This document shows, piece by piece, positions 51,282-62,340 of a stretch of DNA of 64,000 nt. The position numbers were made by a program, and so were the translations under genes. This DNA comes from Gracilibacillus caseinilyticus. GTDB taxonomy: Bacteria; Bacillota; Bacilli; Bacillales; Amphibacillaceae. The stretch is from NCBI RefSeq assembly GCF_022919115.1, contig NZ_CP095072.1, positions 1,426,001 through 1,490,000 on the forward strand, in the 5' to 3' direction. Position 1 is the first letter of the stretch, and each line of letters starts with the position of its first letter. The notes beneath the pieces were generated by a model. It worked only from the letters and a program-made list of their open reading frames with translations, was not told the DNA's origin and made no database searches.

Positions 51282-51752
51282 TTAACTAAAAGAACAATCT
51301 TGGAAGTTGTTAGTTACAAAGTGCATTTCAAGTTCTTCAGGTAATGCTTCTATAAAAAATACAGTTATGAATAAGATCAAAATACTCCCCATTAGGGAAT
51401 ACAAATCTGTATGAATTTCTATTTCAACCCACCCAAGCATTAAACAAATAAATAAACCAATAGATGCAGGTATTGTCCAGAGAGAAAAGCCAAGAAAAAA
51501 TGAAAAGATATTTGTTTTAAAAGTAGATTGCCCAAGTTGGGTCCATGAGGTTTTGTCAGTTTTTAGTACCACTTGTATGAGAGTAACGGTTAAAACAGTT
51601 GTGATTAGAGCAATGATGAAGTGACTTAGAGAATTATATTCTTGCCCCATAAACATGTCACTAAGGTAGGCTATGGAATTCCAAATGATGATACCTAATA
51701 CCAACACTGTAAAAATTTTTATTACTATGTCTTTCATTTTGTGATTTTTCAT
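51282..51752 (-). pseudogene. CPBP-family intramembrane protease, truncated
   Basis: 156 residues with four helices, reaching FFIEALPEELEMHF where a CPBP protease has its first active-site motif EExxxR; Arg and the later FxxxH and HxxxN motifs are absent because the frame ends 12 residues later. Normal members have ~220-300 residues. Start ATG 51752. Probably a non-functional remnant. Confidence 0.5.
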
Positions 51753-52004
51753 CCTGTCACTCCGATCTCACCCTTTAGTTTAGAATTTCCTATGATATTT
51801 TACTTCCATACTTCTTTCAAAACCCTGCTACGTTAGTTCAAAAACAATCCTTCACAACATCTATAAATAGTAACATAACATGACGGTCCGTTTTTGGTTT
51901 ATAAAAATTAGATGTTCCAAAACATTTACTAAGTTAAAAAAACTGTTTATATATGTTATTTGATCTGTGAGTTCGTATGATAATTATTAAATTGGATACA
52001 AAAC

Positions 52005-52040
52005 AAAAAGAGAAACCAAATCATTTGAGATTTGGTTTCT
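52005..52040 (-). terminator. Terminator of the PAP2 surface protein gene
   Basis: AGAAACCAAATC and GATTTGGTTTCT form a perfect 12-bp stem; on the minus strand CTTTTTG follows. Confidence 0.85.
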
Positions 52041-52077
52041 AATTAGTGATATATATATATTTCTATACATAAAACGA

Positions 52078-52760
52078 CTATGCTTTTTTTCTTCTCATAA
52101 AGAGGAAAAACACGCCACCTAAGAAAAGTAATACCCCAGCCAACAAATACTGATAGGTCGAAGTAGCAGTGTCAGGCAATGCTTGTCCGTCGTCCGTAAC
52201 AGGCTGTTGTTCCTTTTCGTCCTGTTCAAAAACGGTATAGGTGCTGAAGTGGTCGGTTTGTGCTGTCACGTTTCCATCTTGCCATTCTCCGCCGATTGCT
52301 TCCCATTCTTCGAGTGTTGGATTCCAAAAGAACAGTTGCACCTGACCTTTATTATTTACTTTGTCACTATCCACAGAAAAAGTCAGTGTCACTTTTTCTT
52401 CGAAGGTGTCTATTTGTTTGTCTCCTTGTTTGATTTCAAAGTCATAGACCACACTTAATGCTTGATCAACATCAGCTAAACGATCTAACTGGATTGTTGC
52501 GGCGTCTGATCCGTTGGTGAAATTGGCGGCAGCTAGCTGCAAGCTGACATTCTTTAACTGGGTGATGATCGTTATATGATGTTCCTTGAGCCATTTTATT
52601 TGCTCAGAAGTAAATGCCAGGTTGACAGACTCATTATGATCACGTAAATCGATCAACAATTCACCATGATCAGCCAGTTGATCGAGCGAGTCTGTTTCAA
52701 TCGCTGTCTCGCCATTGATAACGTCAGGCGTTACGGTAACACGGGTTTGTTTCTCGGGTT
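52078..52760 (-). repeat. Copy 1 of a ~690-bp direct repeat (C-terminal surface module)
   Basis: Encodes the last ~228 residues of the PAP2 protein. Nearly the same DNA occurs at 55275-55960 in the xylanase gene; residue blocks such as [35 protein letters not shown] and [17 protein letters not shown] are identical. Confidence 0.85.
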
Positions 52761-55029
52761 TTTCTGGATCTTTTGGGTCCTCAGGCTCTTCAGGATCGAC
52801 AGGATCTTTTGGAACTTCCGGATCTGGTGAAACTGGATCAGAAGTATCGTTTGTGTTGATATGTGCAACGACACTATTATTGTTGTAAGTGATAGTTACC
52901 TCGTAATCATCTGCAGTCACATTATCGAATTTACCTTTCACCTTGTCAGCAGTCATTAAAGTGATATTTGCAGCCTTGTCCATTTCATAATTAGAAAGAT
53001 CCAAATCCAGATTCCCACCATCAAGGTATAACTGTCCGTCTACATTTATTTGCGGTTTGTCATTATCTATTGCGATATCCAGGTTTCCAGCTTCCATTGT
53101 TAAGTTGCCATTTAAATTCAGTGGTTCATCTACATTAACTAAGATTGCACCATTTTCTACATAAAGATCGCCTTCACCAAAAGCAGTCGCAGAAGTAGCT
53201 TCTAACGTTCCTCCTTGTAGCAATGTGCCTCCTGAATAACTATTATTTCCTGTCAATGTAAGTGTCCCTGTCCCTTGCTTGGTAAGCATACCACTGCCAG
53301 TAATATCATTTCTCCACCAATCATGAGCATTAAATCTTCCTTTTGAAGCATCCATATTGACTGTTACATTGCTTAAAAACGCACCATATCCATCAGATGC
53401 TGTTACCAAATCAAGTCTTCCCCAACCATTTGACTCGTCTATTACTGGATAGCCTGAATCAATTTCTGTGGTATATAATACTTCTCTACGTTGTTTATCT
53501 GTCAAATAAGGCTGACGAGTTTCCAATAAAACTTCTGCCCCTTTAGGTACTACAGGGTCTAGACCTTTTGTTCCTGTTTGAGGTAATCCGTAAGTAAGTT
53601 TTTCCCGGTAGAAGGCTTTATTTGCTTCATGATCTTCCCACTTTTCTTCATCGTACGCACTTTCAAACGTATAATCCTCGGTTACGGTATGTGCAAATTC
53701 GTATAAGCTCATTTCCTTTGATTCAGCTAATTCACCGAATACTTCCCCAGCATTTTGATAAGCCTTATCCAATACCTCTTGGTTTTCTGAAAGATTGTAT
53801 GCATAGGCAGTCATTGCTGTAGATTGTATTCTTGCTCCGATAACATCAAGTGGAGAGTGCATGCCGGTCACTATTCTATTTTCTCCCATTTGGGCTGCTC
53901 TTGTTAGAAATTCAGCATATCTTTCTGGTGTTGCGTATGCAAATCCGAATGTTGACAAATAAGAGGCACTTGTATGCCCACTTGGAAATGCTCCGTCTTT
54001 ACCTCTCCCGTCTTCTGCTTTTCTTTTTACATATTCTAATGCAGGAATTACTTCTACATCCGTTTCATATTGCTGGTAATGTCTTTCTCCTGTTTCTTTT
54101 TTACCACCTGAAGGTAATGCTTCTACTGTACTTTCACCACTGCCGATGGTATCCCAAACAGGTAAGCCGTTCTCATCAACAACTTCCTTCACTTCGCCAT
54201 TTGAATTCATTCTATATGGTCTTGGAGAAGAGAAAAAGTACTTAGAAGGATTTGACGAAGAAGGATTCCTAAATCTGATTAAATGAACTAAATCCATCGC
54301 ATCTGACAGTTCAGATTCCTCCCATTGTCCCATTCCTTGTGCCTGATCCTCAACAGTCGTTTCCTCGAGTACGATATTCATATCCTCTGCTGACCTGACA
54401 ACACTTGTGATCGGATTTACGATATCTGCGTAGGTATTCGCTAAAGGCCCATAGGCTTCCATCATACTGTATATCTTATCCCTTTGATCATCGTAATAGG
54501 CCGCTAACGCCTCTTCATCTGTTCTGTTTTGAGTAACGTTCTCTACATATTTTATATTAGCTGTCCAAGTCTTCGGGTCTCTGATTTCCTCGTTCGCATA
54601 TGTATTCTTATCTGCTACGACCTTTGTCTCATCATTTTTATATCCATCAAAATAAACGGTAGGTCCGTCCCCGTAATTAGCAACCTTACCATTAGCACCT
54701 GGTATAGTTAACGCTGTTCCGTTTCTCCAATCTGGTTGATTCATAGACCATATTTGATCAAAACCATCTAAAATTTGTATAAAAGGATTAGTCGCAGCTA
54801 CATTCTTTAAGATAAAATCATTAGCATTTCCGCCATTATCCACTGCTGGTAAAGGTTTCTCAACTTCAGGAGCATCTGTATAGAGTTCTTCAGTAGTCCC
54901 TTGTGGCTTGGAAGGTTTTGAATGCTCCGTGTCAGAATATGGACTAGCGGCCTGAACAGGAAGCTCAGAAGGTGCCATAATTAGCGTGGAAAGTATTACT
55001 AGTATTGATATTTTTTTTATGAATTTCAT
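52078..55029 (-). CDS. Wall-anchored PAP2-type acid phosphatase with autotransporter-associated strand repeat
   Basis: 983 residues. Signal peptide 1-28. PAP2 phosphatase/haloperoxidase site: K263 and R270-P271 in KYFFSSPRPY, SGHT at 350-353 in GAFPSGHTSASYL, R385, H391 and D395 in RIVTGMHSPLDV; a class A acid phosphatase pattern. Residues ~585-625 (MLTKQGTGTLTLTGNNSYSG, GTLLQGGTLEAT) are an autotransporter-associated beta-strand repeat, normally seen in Gram-negative passenger proteins. Then a Pro/Glu/Asp spacer, the repeated module and LPDTA-helix-RRKKA for wall sorting. The phosphatase may release phosphate from organic esters at the surface. Start ATG 55029; terminator after. Confidence 0.88.
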   Translation of the reverse strand: MKFIKKISILVILSTLIMAPSELPVQAASPYSDTEHSKPSKPQGTTEELYTDAPEVEKPLPAVDNGGNANDFILKNVAATNPFIQILDGFDQIWSMNQPDWRNGTALTIPGANGKVANYGDGPTVYFDGYKNDETKVVADKNTYANEEIRDPKTWTANIKYVENVTQNRTDEEALAAYYDDQRDKIYSMMEAYGPLANTYADIVNPITSVVRSAEDMNIVLEETTVEDQAQGMGQWEESELSDAMDLVHLIRFRNPSSSNPSKYFFSSPRPYRMNSNGEVKEVVDENGLPVWDTIGSGESTVEALPSGGKKETGERHYQQYETDVEVIPALEYVKRKAEDGRGKDGAFPSGHTSASYLSTFGFAYATPERYAEFLTRAAQMGENRIVTGMHSPLDVIGARIQSTAMTAYAYNLSENQEVLDKAYQNAGEVFGELAESKEMSLYEFAHTVTEDYTFESAYDEEKWEDHEANKAFYREKLTYGLPQTGTKGLDPVVPKGAEVLLETRQPYLTDKQRREVLYTTEIDSGYPVIDESNGWGRLDLVTASDGYGAFLSNVTVNMDASKGRFNAHDWWRNDITGSGMLTKQGTGTLTLTGNNSYSGGTLLQGGTLEATSATAFGEGDLYVENGAILVNVDEPLNLNGNLTMEAGNLDIAIDNDKPQINVDGQLYLDGGNLDLDLSNYEMDKAANITLMTADKVKGKFDNVTADDYEVTITYNNNSVVAHINTNDTSDPVSPDPEVPKDPVDPEEPEDPKDPEKPEKQTRVTVTPDVINGETAIETDSLDQLADHGELLIDLRDHNESVNLAFTSEQIKWLKEHHITIITQLKNVSLQLAAANFTNGSDAATIQLDRLADVDQALSVVYDFEIKQGDKQIDTFEEKVTLTFSVDSDKVNNKGQVQLFFWNPTLEEWEAIGGEWQDGNVTAQTDHFSTYTVFEQDEKEQQPVTDDGQALPDTATSTYQYLLAGVLLFLGGVFFLFMRRKKA

Positions 55030-55205
55030 ACCTTTTTCATTTCTCCTTTTCTGCTGCAGATTTTTAAATCAATTAACCACACAAATTTCACTCTAAGGAC
55101 TGTATGTTAAATGAATGTAGGGAAACTGTTAAAATTGTGTGAATTTTATGTAGAAAAGTAGAGAGTTATCACGAAATTTGTAGTTCTCTTTAGCGATCCC
55201 AGTAT

Positions 55206-55243
55206 AAAAAAGCAAACCAAATCACAAATGACTTGGTTTGCTA
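55206..55243 (-). terminator. Terminator of the xylanase gene
   Basis: AGCAAACCAA and TTGGTTTGCT form the stem; the minus strand continues with TTTTTTATA. It resembles the terminator after the PAP2 gene in sequence (AAACCAAATC core). Confidence 0.82.
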
Positions 55244-55274
55244 AATATTTTCATATATTTATCTTTACAAACGA

Positions 55275-55960
55275 TTAAGCTTTTCTTCTTCTCATAAAGA
55301 GGAAAAACACACCACCTAAGAAAAATAGTACCCCAGCCAACAAATACTGATAGGTCGAAGTAGCAGTGTCAGGCAATGTTTGTCCGTCGTCCGTAACAGG
55401 CTGTTGTTCTTTCGCTTCCTGTTCAAAAACGGTATAGGTGCTGAAATGACCGGTTTGTGCTGTCACATTTCCATCTTGCCATTCTCCGCCGATTGCTTCC
55501 CATTCTTCGGTCTCTGGGTTCCAATGGAACAGTTGCAGCTGATCCTTATTATTTATTTTGTCACTATCCACAGAAAAACTCAGTGTCACTTTTTCTTCGA
55601 ATGTGTCTATTTGTTTGTCGCTTTGCTTGATTTTAAAGTCATAGACCACACTCAATGCTTGATCAACATCAGCTAATCGATCTAACTGGATTGTTGCGGC
55701 GTCTGATCCGTTCGTGAAATTGGCGGCTGCTAGCTGCAAGCTGACATTTTTTAACTGGATGATGAGTGTGATGTGATGTTCCTTCAGCCATTTTATTTGT
55801 TCAGAAGTAAATGCCAGGCTGATAGAATCATTATGCTCACCTAAATCGATCAGCAATTCACCTTGATCAGCCAGTGGATCGAGCGAGTCTGTTTCAATCG
55901 CTGCCTCGCCATTGGTAACGTCAGGCGTTACGGTAACACGGGTTTGTTTCTCGGGTTTTT
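55275..55960 (-). repeat. Copy 2 of the ~690-bp direct repeat
   Basis: Encodes the C-terminal ~228 residues of the xylanase protein, almost identical to copy 1 at 52078-52760, including the [20 protein letters not shown] spacer. Confidence 0.85.
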
Positions 55961-58900
55961 CTGGATCTTTTGGGTCTTCAGGGTCTTCCGGATCTGGCTC
56001 AGAAGTATCGATCAGCGTAAGCTCGCCGAAGACAGAGGTATCCTGAAAGCCAGCGCCTGTTGTGTCGTTCCATGTGGCAGCGCTTTGGCGTGCGCCATCT
56101 GCTCCATCATTGATTTGGACATCGAAACCGATCTTTTGCTTGTTGGCAGGTGAAATATGGCGCAACGGTATCTTCATTTCTACCATGTATCCATTATCTG
56201 ATACATGTGTAGCAGATTCGAAGCCTTCTGCTATACTTGTTGGATTGAAAGAAGTTTCATTATCAAAATTGACCCGATATTGACCGTCATCTTTTTCATA
56301 GAAAGCTGTTTTGCCATTGTTCTCATCGATAAAAACTTCAACCGAATCCTGTTCCCACGGATTTTCACTTGATTTGTCGGGCTGAGCATCACTGACCTGG
56401 ACAAGGACGTATAAATGATCCTGATCCCATAATGTTTTCGCAACACCGTTTGCTCCTTGCCACGCCATCTGAAAGCGATCGACAGGAAGTTCTGCTGCGC
56501 TGTCCCAGATGTCATCAAGCGTTCCGTCAACGACTGGTGTGCCAAATGTTGCTTCGCCTTGCCTTGCGTCTTTTTCTACTGGATCATAATTTTCGATGAA
56601 CGTTTCCGGATCAGCGATCGCATAATAGGCTGGTTTGGCCTGCAGATTTTCGTCAAATAATAATGGACTTTGCTCAGCGCGCCAGCTCGTACTATCATTT
56701 AATCCCCAAAAAGTTACCCGGGAAATACTATCGGCATGTTCTTTGTAGAGCTGGAATAATTGCGCATAAAGATATGCTTGTTCATTTGCTTCTTGTTCTG
56801 TCTGTTCGTTATTGCTTCCTCCTGTAACATCAAGCTCGGTTACGCCTACTTCTACACCAAGTGAGATAAATTTCTCCATGGAACGACGAACATTTTCAGG
56901 ATTGGTATTTAAGTTATAGTGTGCTTGCATTCCGATACCGTCAATGAGCAACTCACCATTGTTCTCTGCGGCATAGTTTGCATTAAGTTCTTTGGCCATT
57001 TGATAAATAGCTTCTGCTTTGTTTTGGTTATCATCATTATAGTCATTGTAGTATAGCTTGATATTCCAGTCGTTTTTATCGATGACTTCTTTTGCTGCTC
57101 GAAAGGCCTGTTCAATATAGTCTGGTCCAATTGCTTTATACCAGCCTGATTGGCGTAAGGAAGCCTTCCAGTCAGATGGATTCGGCGGGTTGTCATTCAT
57201 CGCCTCATTGACGACATCCCATGAGATGACATTGGTACCGAAGTGCTCTACAGAGGTTTTGACGTGATTTCTTAAATTTGTCAGTGCTTTTTCACGTGAT
57301 AGTGGATCGCCATTTTCATCGGTGTGCAAGGATTCAAGGGATTGCTGGTGCCAGACCAGCACGTGTCCATGGATGTTAAAGCCTTGCTCCTGCGCTTTTT
57401 GAACGAGTGCATCTTCTGCTGAGAAATCGAATTCTTCTTGATCGTTATATGCAGCACCAGGCTTCATCGCATTTTCTGCAGTGACAAGGTTATGATGGTG
57501 CTTGAGAAGCTCTAATCTGGTACCTTCGAATTCAGTGGCAGATACCGCATTACCGATTAGAAAATCATCTTGGTATATCTCTTTGATCGGTGTTAACCTT
57601 TTTTCTATCTCGACTTCATCAGATTCCGTTGGCTCGAATGAAATATCGTCGACATAGAAGGAAGCAGTTGCGTTATTGGAGCTTTCGATATAGATCGTTA
57701 TGGATCCGTCACCAAGACTGTTGTAGCGATACGTTCCTTCCAGCTGTACCCAGCCATCTGCTTTACTGACGGTTTTGCTTTGTATGCTGTTGTAGCTGGC
57801 ATTGTCCCCTTCGCCTACCTGCGTGGAAAGCTGCAGTTCTGAACTGTCAGGAGATATCAGTTTTACCCAGGCAGATATTGTGTATTCTTTTCCTTGCTCG
57901 ACATACTCGGCAACTGGCAAAAAAGGGCCGTGCCATGTTTCGGTTCTGTCCTCGACTTTTAACGCAAAAACACCGTTATCCGTATGGTTGGCTTCATCTG
58001 TTACGGTCAATGTTTCTGTTCCGGATCGACCCTCGAATCCACCGAATGTTTCGTCTTCAAATGTGATCGGTGCCAAACCTTGAGCAGATGGTTGTTCCGG
58101 ATCCGCTTCCTCCGAGGTGATAAGCACATCTCCAATATAAAAAGGAACAGTTGCACCTGCATCGTTAGATTGAATACGCAGAGCAGAATCCTTGGACGTA
58201 TTAACCGTATATTGACCTGTTAAGTGGAAAGGTTCTCCTGCGACTAAGTCATCCCCGACTGTCCAGTCATAGCTGTCGATGTTCTGCAGATAAGCTTGAG
58301 CACCTTCTGGAACGGTGACGTCAGTATCTATATATCCTTTTACCGTAATGGTATACGTTTTGCCATTTTCCATATTTAAATTATCAAAGGGTAAATCAAC
58401 ACCATCCCAATTGTTGGTCCGATCGCTGATAAGAATGGATTTTCCATCCTCGTTCCCGTCATATACCAGCTCGGATTTCGATGCTAACGTGGCATTGCCC
58501 GCTTGGACGGCAGCACCTTTTCCATCAGCGAATGTTTCGTGAAAAACAGCCGTTGTCTCTTGGTCTGTTTGTTCTTCTGGTGCAGGCCCGCCAATCCAAT
58601 CCGCAATGTCTGCTACGCTAGTATCTGTTTTGATATAATACCGTCCCATTGCAAAATTTCCTCCATTCGGTTGTCCGGCTTTGAAGGCATACTTAATGCC
58701 GTTTTCCTGATTGGCTTGTTCGGCGTGTTCGTTATAAGCGCCATAAGGATATGCCATCAAAACAGGATCTTGATTCGTGATGGCTTTCAGATAGGTGTTC
58801 GCTGCTGCGATTTCCTCATTTGCTTGTTCAAGTGTAATGTTGTTGGTCCATACACCTTCTTCGGTATGCCTCTTCGAATGGTTCTGAATACTTATACTCG

Positions 58901-59339
58901 GTTCATCGACAAGACTTTTTAATTGCGCTTCGGACATGCTGTAATCGCCATTAATCCAGTCACTTACAACAAAAAGAACAGCCTGCATGTCGTATTTTTT
59001 CAATATAGGCAGCACATTGGTGATAAAATCTGGGGTCGCATCGTCGAATGTCAGTAAAATCGATTTTTCTGGTGGAGCTTCTGTGCCATCCTGTATCTTC
59101 ACATATTGTTCAGCAGATAAGGTTTGGTAGTCGTGATCGTGAAGGTATTGCATCGTTTGTTCAAATTTTTCAATACTTGTATCGGTCCATTCATTGGACG
59201 GATTCTCGATGATTCTGTGATAAAGTAACACGGGGATGTCTGCACTTGCTGCTTGAGCGGTAAGGGTGAAGCCTGATGATGGGAAAACTAGCATAATGAT
59301 TAAGAATAGCGAAATCGATCTCTTTGCATTTCTACCCAT
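55275..59339 (-). CDS. Wall-anchored multidomain xylan esterase-xylanase (CE4 - CBM22 - GH10 - CBM9)
   Basis: 1354 residues. Signal peptide 1-31. CE4 deacetylase (~35-250): [20 protein letters not shown] (Asp pair), QNHSKRH (metal His). Two CBM4/9/22-like modules (~265-415 and ~420-575). GH10 xylanase (~585-925): [10 protein letters not shown], acid/base Glu712 in WDVVNEAM, nucleophile Glu835 in [12 protein letters not shown]9 (~935-1120): [12 protein letters not shown] and [15 protein letters not shown]. Then spacer, repeated module, LPDTA and RRRKA. It should deacetylate and cleave xylan while held on the cell wall. The start ATG 59339 follows GGAGG; a cre-like site lies upstream at 59367. 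Confidence 0.92.
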   Translation of the reverse strand: MGRNAKRSISLFLIIMLVFPSSGFTLTAQAASADIPVLLYHRIIENPSNEWTDTSIEKFEQTMQYLHDHDYQTLSAEQYVKIQDGTEAPPEKSILLTFDDATPDFITNVLPILKKYDMQAVLFVVSDWINGDYSMSEAQLKSLVDEPSISIQNHSKRHTEEGVWTNNITLEQANEEIAAANTYLKAITNQDPVLMAYPYGAYNEHAEQANQENGIKYAFKAGQPNGGNFAMGRYYIKTDTSVADIADWIGGPAPEEQTDQETTAVFHETFADGKGAAVQAGNATLASKSELVYDGNEDGKSILISDRTNNWDGVDLPFDNLNMENGKTYTITVKGYIDTDVTVPEGAQAYLQNIDSYDWTVGDDLVAGEPFHLTGQYTVNTSKDSALRIQSNDAGATVPFYIGDVLITSEEADPEQPSAQGLAPITFEDETFGGFEGRSGTETLTVTDEANHTDNGVFALKVEDRTETWHGPFLPVAEYVEQGKEYTISAWVKLISPDSSELQLSTQVGEGDNASYNSIQSKTVSKADGWVQLEGTYRYNSLGDGSITIYIESSNNATASFYVDDISFEPTESDEVEIEKRLTPIKEIYQDDFLIGNAVSATEFEGTRLELLKHHHNLVTAENAMKPGAAYNDQEEFDFSAEDALVQKAQEQGFNIHGHVLVWHQQSLESLHTDENGDPLSREKALTNLRNHVKTSVEHFGTNVISWDVVNEAMNDNPPNPSDWKASLRQSGWYKAIGPDYIEQAFRAAKEVIDKNDWNIKLYYNDYNDDNQNKAEAIYQMAKELNANYAAENNGELLIDGIGMQAHYNLNTNPENVRRSMEKFISLGVEVGVTELDVTGGSNNEQTEQEANEQAYLYAQLFQLYKEHADSISRVTFWGLNDSTSWRAEQSPLLFDENLQAKPAYYAIADPETFIENYDPVEKDARQGEATFGTPVVDGTLDDIWDSAAELPVDRFQMAWQGANGVAKTLWDQDHLYVLVQVSDAQPDKSSENPWEQDSVEVFIDENNGKTAFYEKDDGQYRVNFDNETSFNPTSIAEGFESATHVSDNGYMVEMKIPLRHISPANKQKIGFDVQINDGADGARQSAATWNDTTGAGFQDTSVFGELTLIDTSEPDPEDPEDPKDPEKPEKQTRVTVTPDVTNGEAAIETDSLDPLADQGELLIDLGEHNDSISLAFTSEQIKWLKEHHITLIIQLKNVSLQLAAANFTNGSDAATIQLDRLADVDQALSVVYDFKIKQSDKQIDTFEEKVTLSFSVDSDKINNKDQLQLFHWNPETEEWEAIGGEWQDGNVTAQTGHFSTYTVFEQEAKEQQPVTDDGQTLPDTATSTYQYLLAGVLFFLGGVFFLFMRRRKA

Positions 59340-59366
59340 AGATTCGGTCCTCCATTTTTGATTTTA

Positions 59367-59379
59367 TGAAGCGCTTACA
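59367..59379 (-). promoter_or_regulatory. cre-like operator upstream of the xylanase gene
   Basis: TGTAAGCGCTTCA on the minus strand is one base shorter than a palindromic cre (TGTAAGCGCTTACA). The AGCGCTT core is intact. Likely CcpA or another LacI-family site, 28 bases before the start. Confidence 0.55.
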
Positions 59380-59475
59380 AGTTCGTGGTGATATGTTCGT
59401 TGTTATTGTAACGGTTTAGAGGAGGGACGTTAACCCTGAAACTATAGGAGAAACTTAGAAAAGTAAAGGGATTAA

Positions 59476-59700
59476 ATAGAAGACGGTTCATTCCAAGCAC
59501 TCACGCTCATGATTTCCTTTTCCACGATGATCATAGCGCTGATTGCAGTCGTTGTCGCTATTTTTAACACAAAAAATAGCCCCCCTGTTCTGAGCAAATG
59601 GGTAAGGGCTATTTTTTCATTAGATATCGCCAACCCCCTATCAAGAGAGTGGGCATCTGGCGACCACAGTTCCAACTGTGGTCGTTTTTTTATTATATGA
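59476..59700 (+). pseudogene. Holin-like type I toxin cassette, start codon lost
   Basis: One frame reads EDGSFQALTLMISFSTMIIA followed by LIAVVVAIFNTKNS: the conserved FxALxLMIxF helix of the holin-like toxins. No ATG/GTG/TTG precedes this (ATA at 59476); the first ATG is internal (59509). The frame runs on through hairpin 1 (AAAAAATAGCCC 59571-59582 / GGGCTATTTTTT 59606-59617) and hairpin 2 (CGACCACAGT / ACTGTGGTCG 59661-59684, then T8), the usual two-hairpin 3' layout of these cassettes. A minus-strand antitoxin RNA would overlap the 3' part; its promoter was not identified. Confidence 0.5.
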
Positions 59701-60013
59701 GTTTCTATTTATATAATACCACATTTTTAAGAAAGATAAACAGGGGAAACTCATTATATGGAAGACATAATCTTTTTTTATGAGTTAAGAAGCAAGCACA
59801 TGAACCATTTCAAAATTACCACTAAGCAGCTAGTTAACATAATCCGTATTATAGGTAGCTATCGTGAGAACGATCTGGTTTATCCCTTAATGAATTGTTA
59901 TGTGCTTTTTGTTATTTATGTTGTATTTTATTACGTATTAATAGATATACGTTGTGTTTATTGTTACAATATAGGATATATTTTGTTAGTTGTATAAGGG
60001 GGATATTGTCACG

Positions 60014-61945
60014 GTGGATACGAAATACTTAGATTTGCTTGCAGAAAAATATGATTGCGAAGAAAAAGTGGTTACGGAAATCGTTAATTTAGAAGCTATT
60101 TTAAATCTTCCGAAAGGGACGGAGCACTTTGTCAGTGACTTACATGGTGAGTATCACGCCTTTCAGCATGTGCTGCGTAATGGATCTGGGAAGGTAAAAG
60201 AGAAGATTACCGATATTTTCAAAGATAGATTAACAGATCAGGAGATTGATGACTTTGCCACACTGGTCTACTATCCCGAAGAAAAAATTAAATTAATGAA
60301 AAACAAATTCTCCAGCAAAAACGAGCTGCACGAGTGGTATCAGGAAACAATTTGTAACATGATTACACTGATTCCATATGCCTCATCGAAATATACGCGT
60401 TCTAAGCTGCGTAAAGCTTTACCTGAGCAATTCGTCTATGTTATTGAAGAATTGCTGTACAAATCAGATAAGTATTCCAACAAGAAATCCTACTATGAAA
60501 TGATACTGCAACAAATAATTACACTCGGCCAATCGGAGAAATTGATTACAGGCCTCGCCTATACGATCCAACGCCTTATCGTTGATCACCTTCACGTCGT
60601 TGGTGATATATATGATCGTGGACCTGATCCTGATAAAATTATGGATACCTTGATCAACTATCATTCCCTCGATATCCAGTGGGGGAATCATGATGTGCTC
60701 TGGCTAGGGGCTTTTGCGGGTTCTAAGGTGTGCCTGGCTAATATTATCCGAATTTGTGCACGTTATGATAATCTCGATATTATTGAAGATGTATATGGGA
60801 TCAACCTTCGTCCATTGTTGACGTTGGCAGAGAAATATTACGATGATAATGCTCCTTTCCGGCCGAAAGAGCACAAGGACAAACTGCTGTCAGATCATGA
60901 ATCGTTACAAATTACCAAGATCCATCAGGCAATTGCGATGATTCAGTTCAAGCTGGAAAGTCCGATTATTAAGCGTCGTGATTTTTTCAATATGTCCGAA
61001 CGCTTAGTGTTAGAAAAGGTAGATTATGAGAATAACGAAATAACGATTTATGGTAATACGTATTCGCTCAAAAATACTTGCTTTGCTACGATTGATCCAG
61101 CTGACCCGGCCAGGTTACTGGAAGAGGAAGAAGAAGTGATGAATAAGCTGTTATTGTCGGTACAGCACTCGGAAAAGCTGGCACGACATATGAAATTTTT
61201 AATGAAAAAAGGGAATCTCTACTTACGGTATAATGGTAACTTATTGATTCACGGCTGTATTCCGCTCAACGAGGATGGTGAGATGGAGCAGATGGTGATC
61301 GAAGGCGAAACATATAAAGGAAGAGCATTACTCGATCAGTTTGAACACTATTTACAATATTCTTTTTCTCATCGGGATCGGACGGATGATCTGGCAACCG
61401 ATATGGTCTGGTATTTGTGGACTGGGGAGTATTCCTCATTATTTGGAAAACGGGCGATGACGACATTTGAACGATATTTTATCGATGATAAAGCATCTCA
61501 TAAGGAAAAGAAAAATCCGTATTATTACTTAAGAGAAGACGAAGCGGTCTGTCGTAAATTGCTGGAGGAGTTTGAGCTTGATCCGGATCAGGGCCATATT
61601 ATTAATGGCCATACGCCGGTAAAGGAAATTGAAGGGGAGAATCCGATCAAGGCAAATAGCAAAATGATCGTCATTGATGGTGGTTTCTCGAAAGCCTATC
61701 AATCTACTACAGGTATCGCGGGTTACACCTTATTATATAATTCCTTCGGTATGCAGCTCGTTGCCCATCAGCATTTTAACTCGAAGGAGCAAGTGATCAA
61801 CAACGGCGCTGACGTTCTTTCTGTCAGACGAGTAGTGGATAAAGAATTGGAACGGAAGAAAGTAAGGGAAACGAACGTTGGGAAGGAACTGTTAGAAGAG
61901 ATTGAGATGTTGAAGCGGTTGATGGAATATCGGTATATGGATTGA
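60014..61945 (+). CDS. fbp: Fructose-1,6-bisphosphatase, class III
   Basis: 643 residues, normal for Firmicutes class III FBPase. N-terminus [20 protein letters not shown] is almost the family consensus; metallophosphatase motifs [25 protein letters not shown] and [10 protein letters not shown] are present, with [11 protein letters not shown] and [11 protein letters not shown] late. It hydrolyses fructose-1,6-bisphosphate to fructose-6-phosphate in gluconeogenesis, using Mn. GTG 60014 is chosen because homologues start near [13 protein letters not shown] 59990 is an alternative. AAGGGGG at 59996-60002. Single gene. Confidence 0.95.
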   Translation: MDTKYLDLLAEKYDCEEKVVTEIVNLEAILNLPKGTEHFVSDLHGEYHAFQHVLRNGSGKVKEKITDIFKDRLTDQEIDDFATLVYYPEEKIKLMKNKFSSKNELHEWYQETICNMITLIPYASSKYTRSKLRKALPEQFVYVIEELLYKSDKYSNKKSYYEMILQQIITLGQSEKLITGLAYTIQRLIVDHLHVVGDIYDRGPDPDKIMDTLINYHSLDIQWGNHDVLWLGAFAGSKVCLANIIRICARYDNLDIIEDVYGINLRPLLTLAEKYYDDNAPFRPKEHKDKLLSDHESLQITKIHQAIAMIQFKLESPIIKRRDFFNMSERLVLEKVDYENNEITIYGNTYSLKNTCFATIDPADPARLLEEEEEVMNKLLLSVQHSEKLARHMKFLMKKGNLYLRYNGNLLIHGCIPLNEDGEMEQMVIEGETYKGRALLDQFEHYLQYSFSHRDRTDDLATDMVWYLWTGEYSSLFGKRAMTTFERYFIDDKASHKEKKNPYYYLREDEAVCRKLLEEFELDPDQGHIINGHTPVKEIEGENPIKANSKMIVIDGGFSKAYQSTTGIAGYTLLYNSFGMQLVAHQHFNSKEQVINNGADVLSVRRVVDKELERKKVRETNVGKELLEEIEMLKRLMEYRYMD

Positions 61946-62275
61946 TAGGAAATGGCGGTTCTTAGAGGATGCTCTTCGTTTTCTTTACACGATAGGAAAA
62001 AATATTAGCAATATAGAAAAGCCCAAGTTAGTGGAAATTTAGAACATACTTCATATAAGAAAAACTGCGACACATGCTAAAAAAACATGGAAAATATGTG
62101 ATTGTCATTCGAAAAATAATCAAAAAAGTGTTCAACTACTCTTTTGCAAGTTGGCAGCGGTGGAGTGGTCTGAAAAATGGTTGAAGGATGAGCACATTCA
62201 GAGGAAGAGGAGCCGTAATGAACGAAAGAGCATCTCATTCGATCAACATGCTACTCCAATAAGCGCATAATGAGT
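61946..62275. other. Intergenic region without a clear gene
   Basis: About 330 bases. A plus-strand stretch (62074-62180) reads MLKKHGKYVIVIRKIIKKVF and NYSFASWQRWSGLKNG but has no ribosome-binding site and no recognised family; other frames are closed. Confidence 0.35.
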
Positions 62276-62330
62276 AAAAAGCAGCACGTAACACAAGTTT
62301 TTTAACCTGTGTGTTATGAGCTGCTTTTTT
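62276..62330. terminator. Long bidirectional terminator
   Basis: AAAAAGCAGC (62276-62285) pairs with GCTGCTTTTT (62320-62329), extended by TAACACA/TGTGTTA in the inner stem. It separates fbp from the minus-strand oxidoreductase. Confidence 0.8.
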
Positions 62331-62340
62331 TTTACAATTT

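Noticed and set aside
59758..59997. 79-codon open frame before fbp
   Set aside because: No ribosome-binding site, no family, and it runs into the fbp start; probably promoter/leader DNA.
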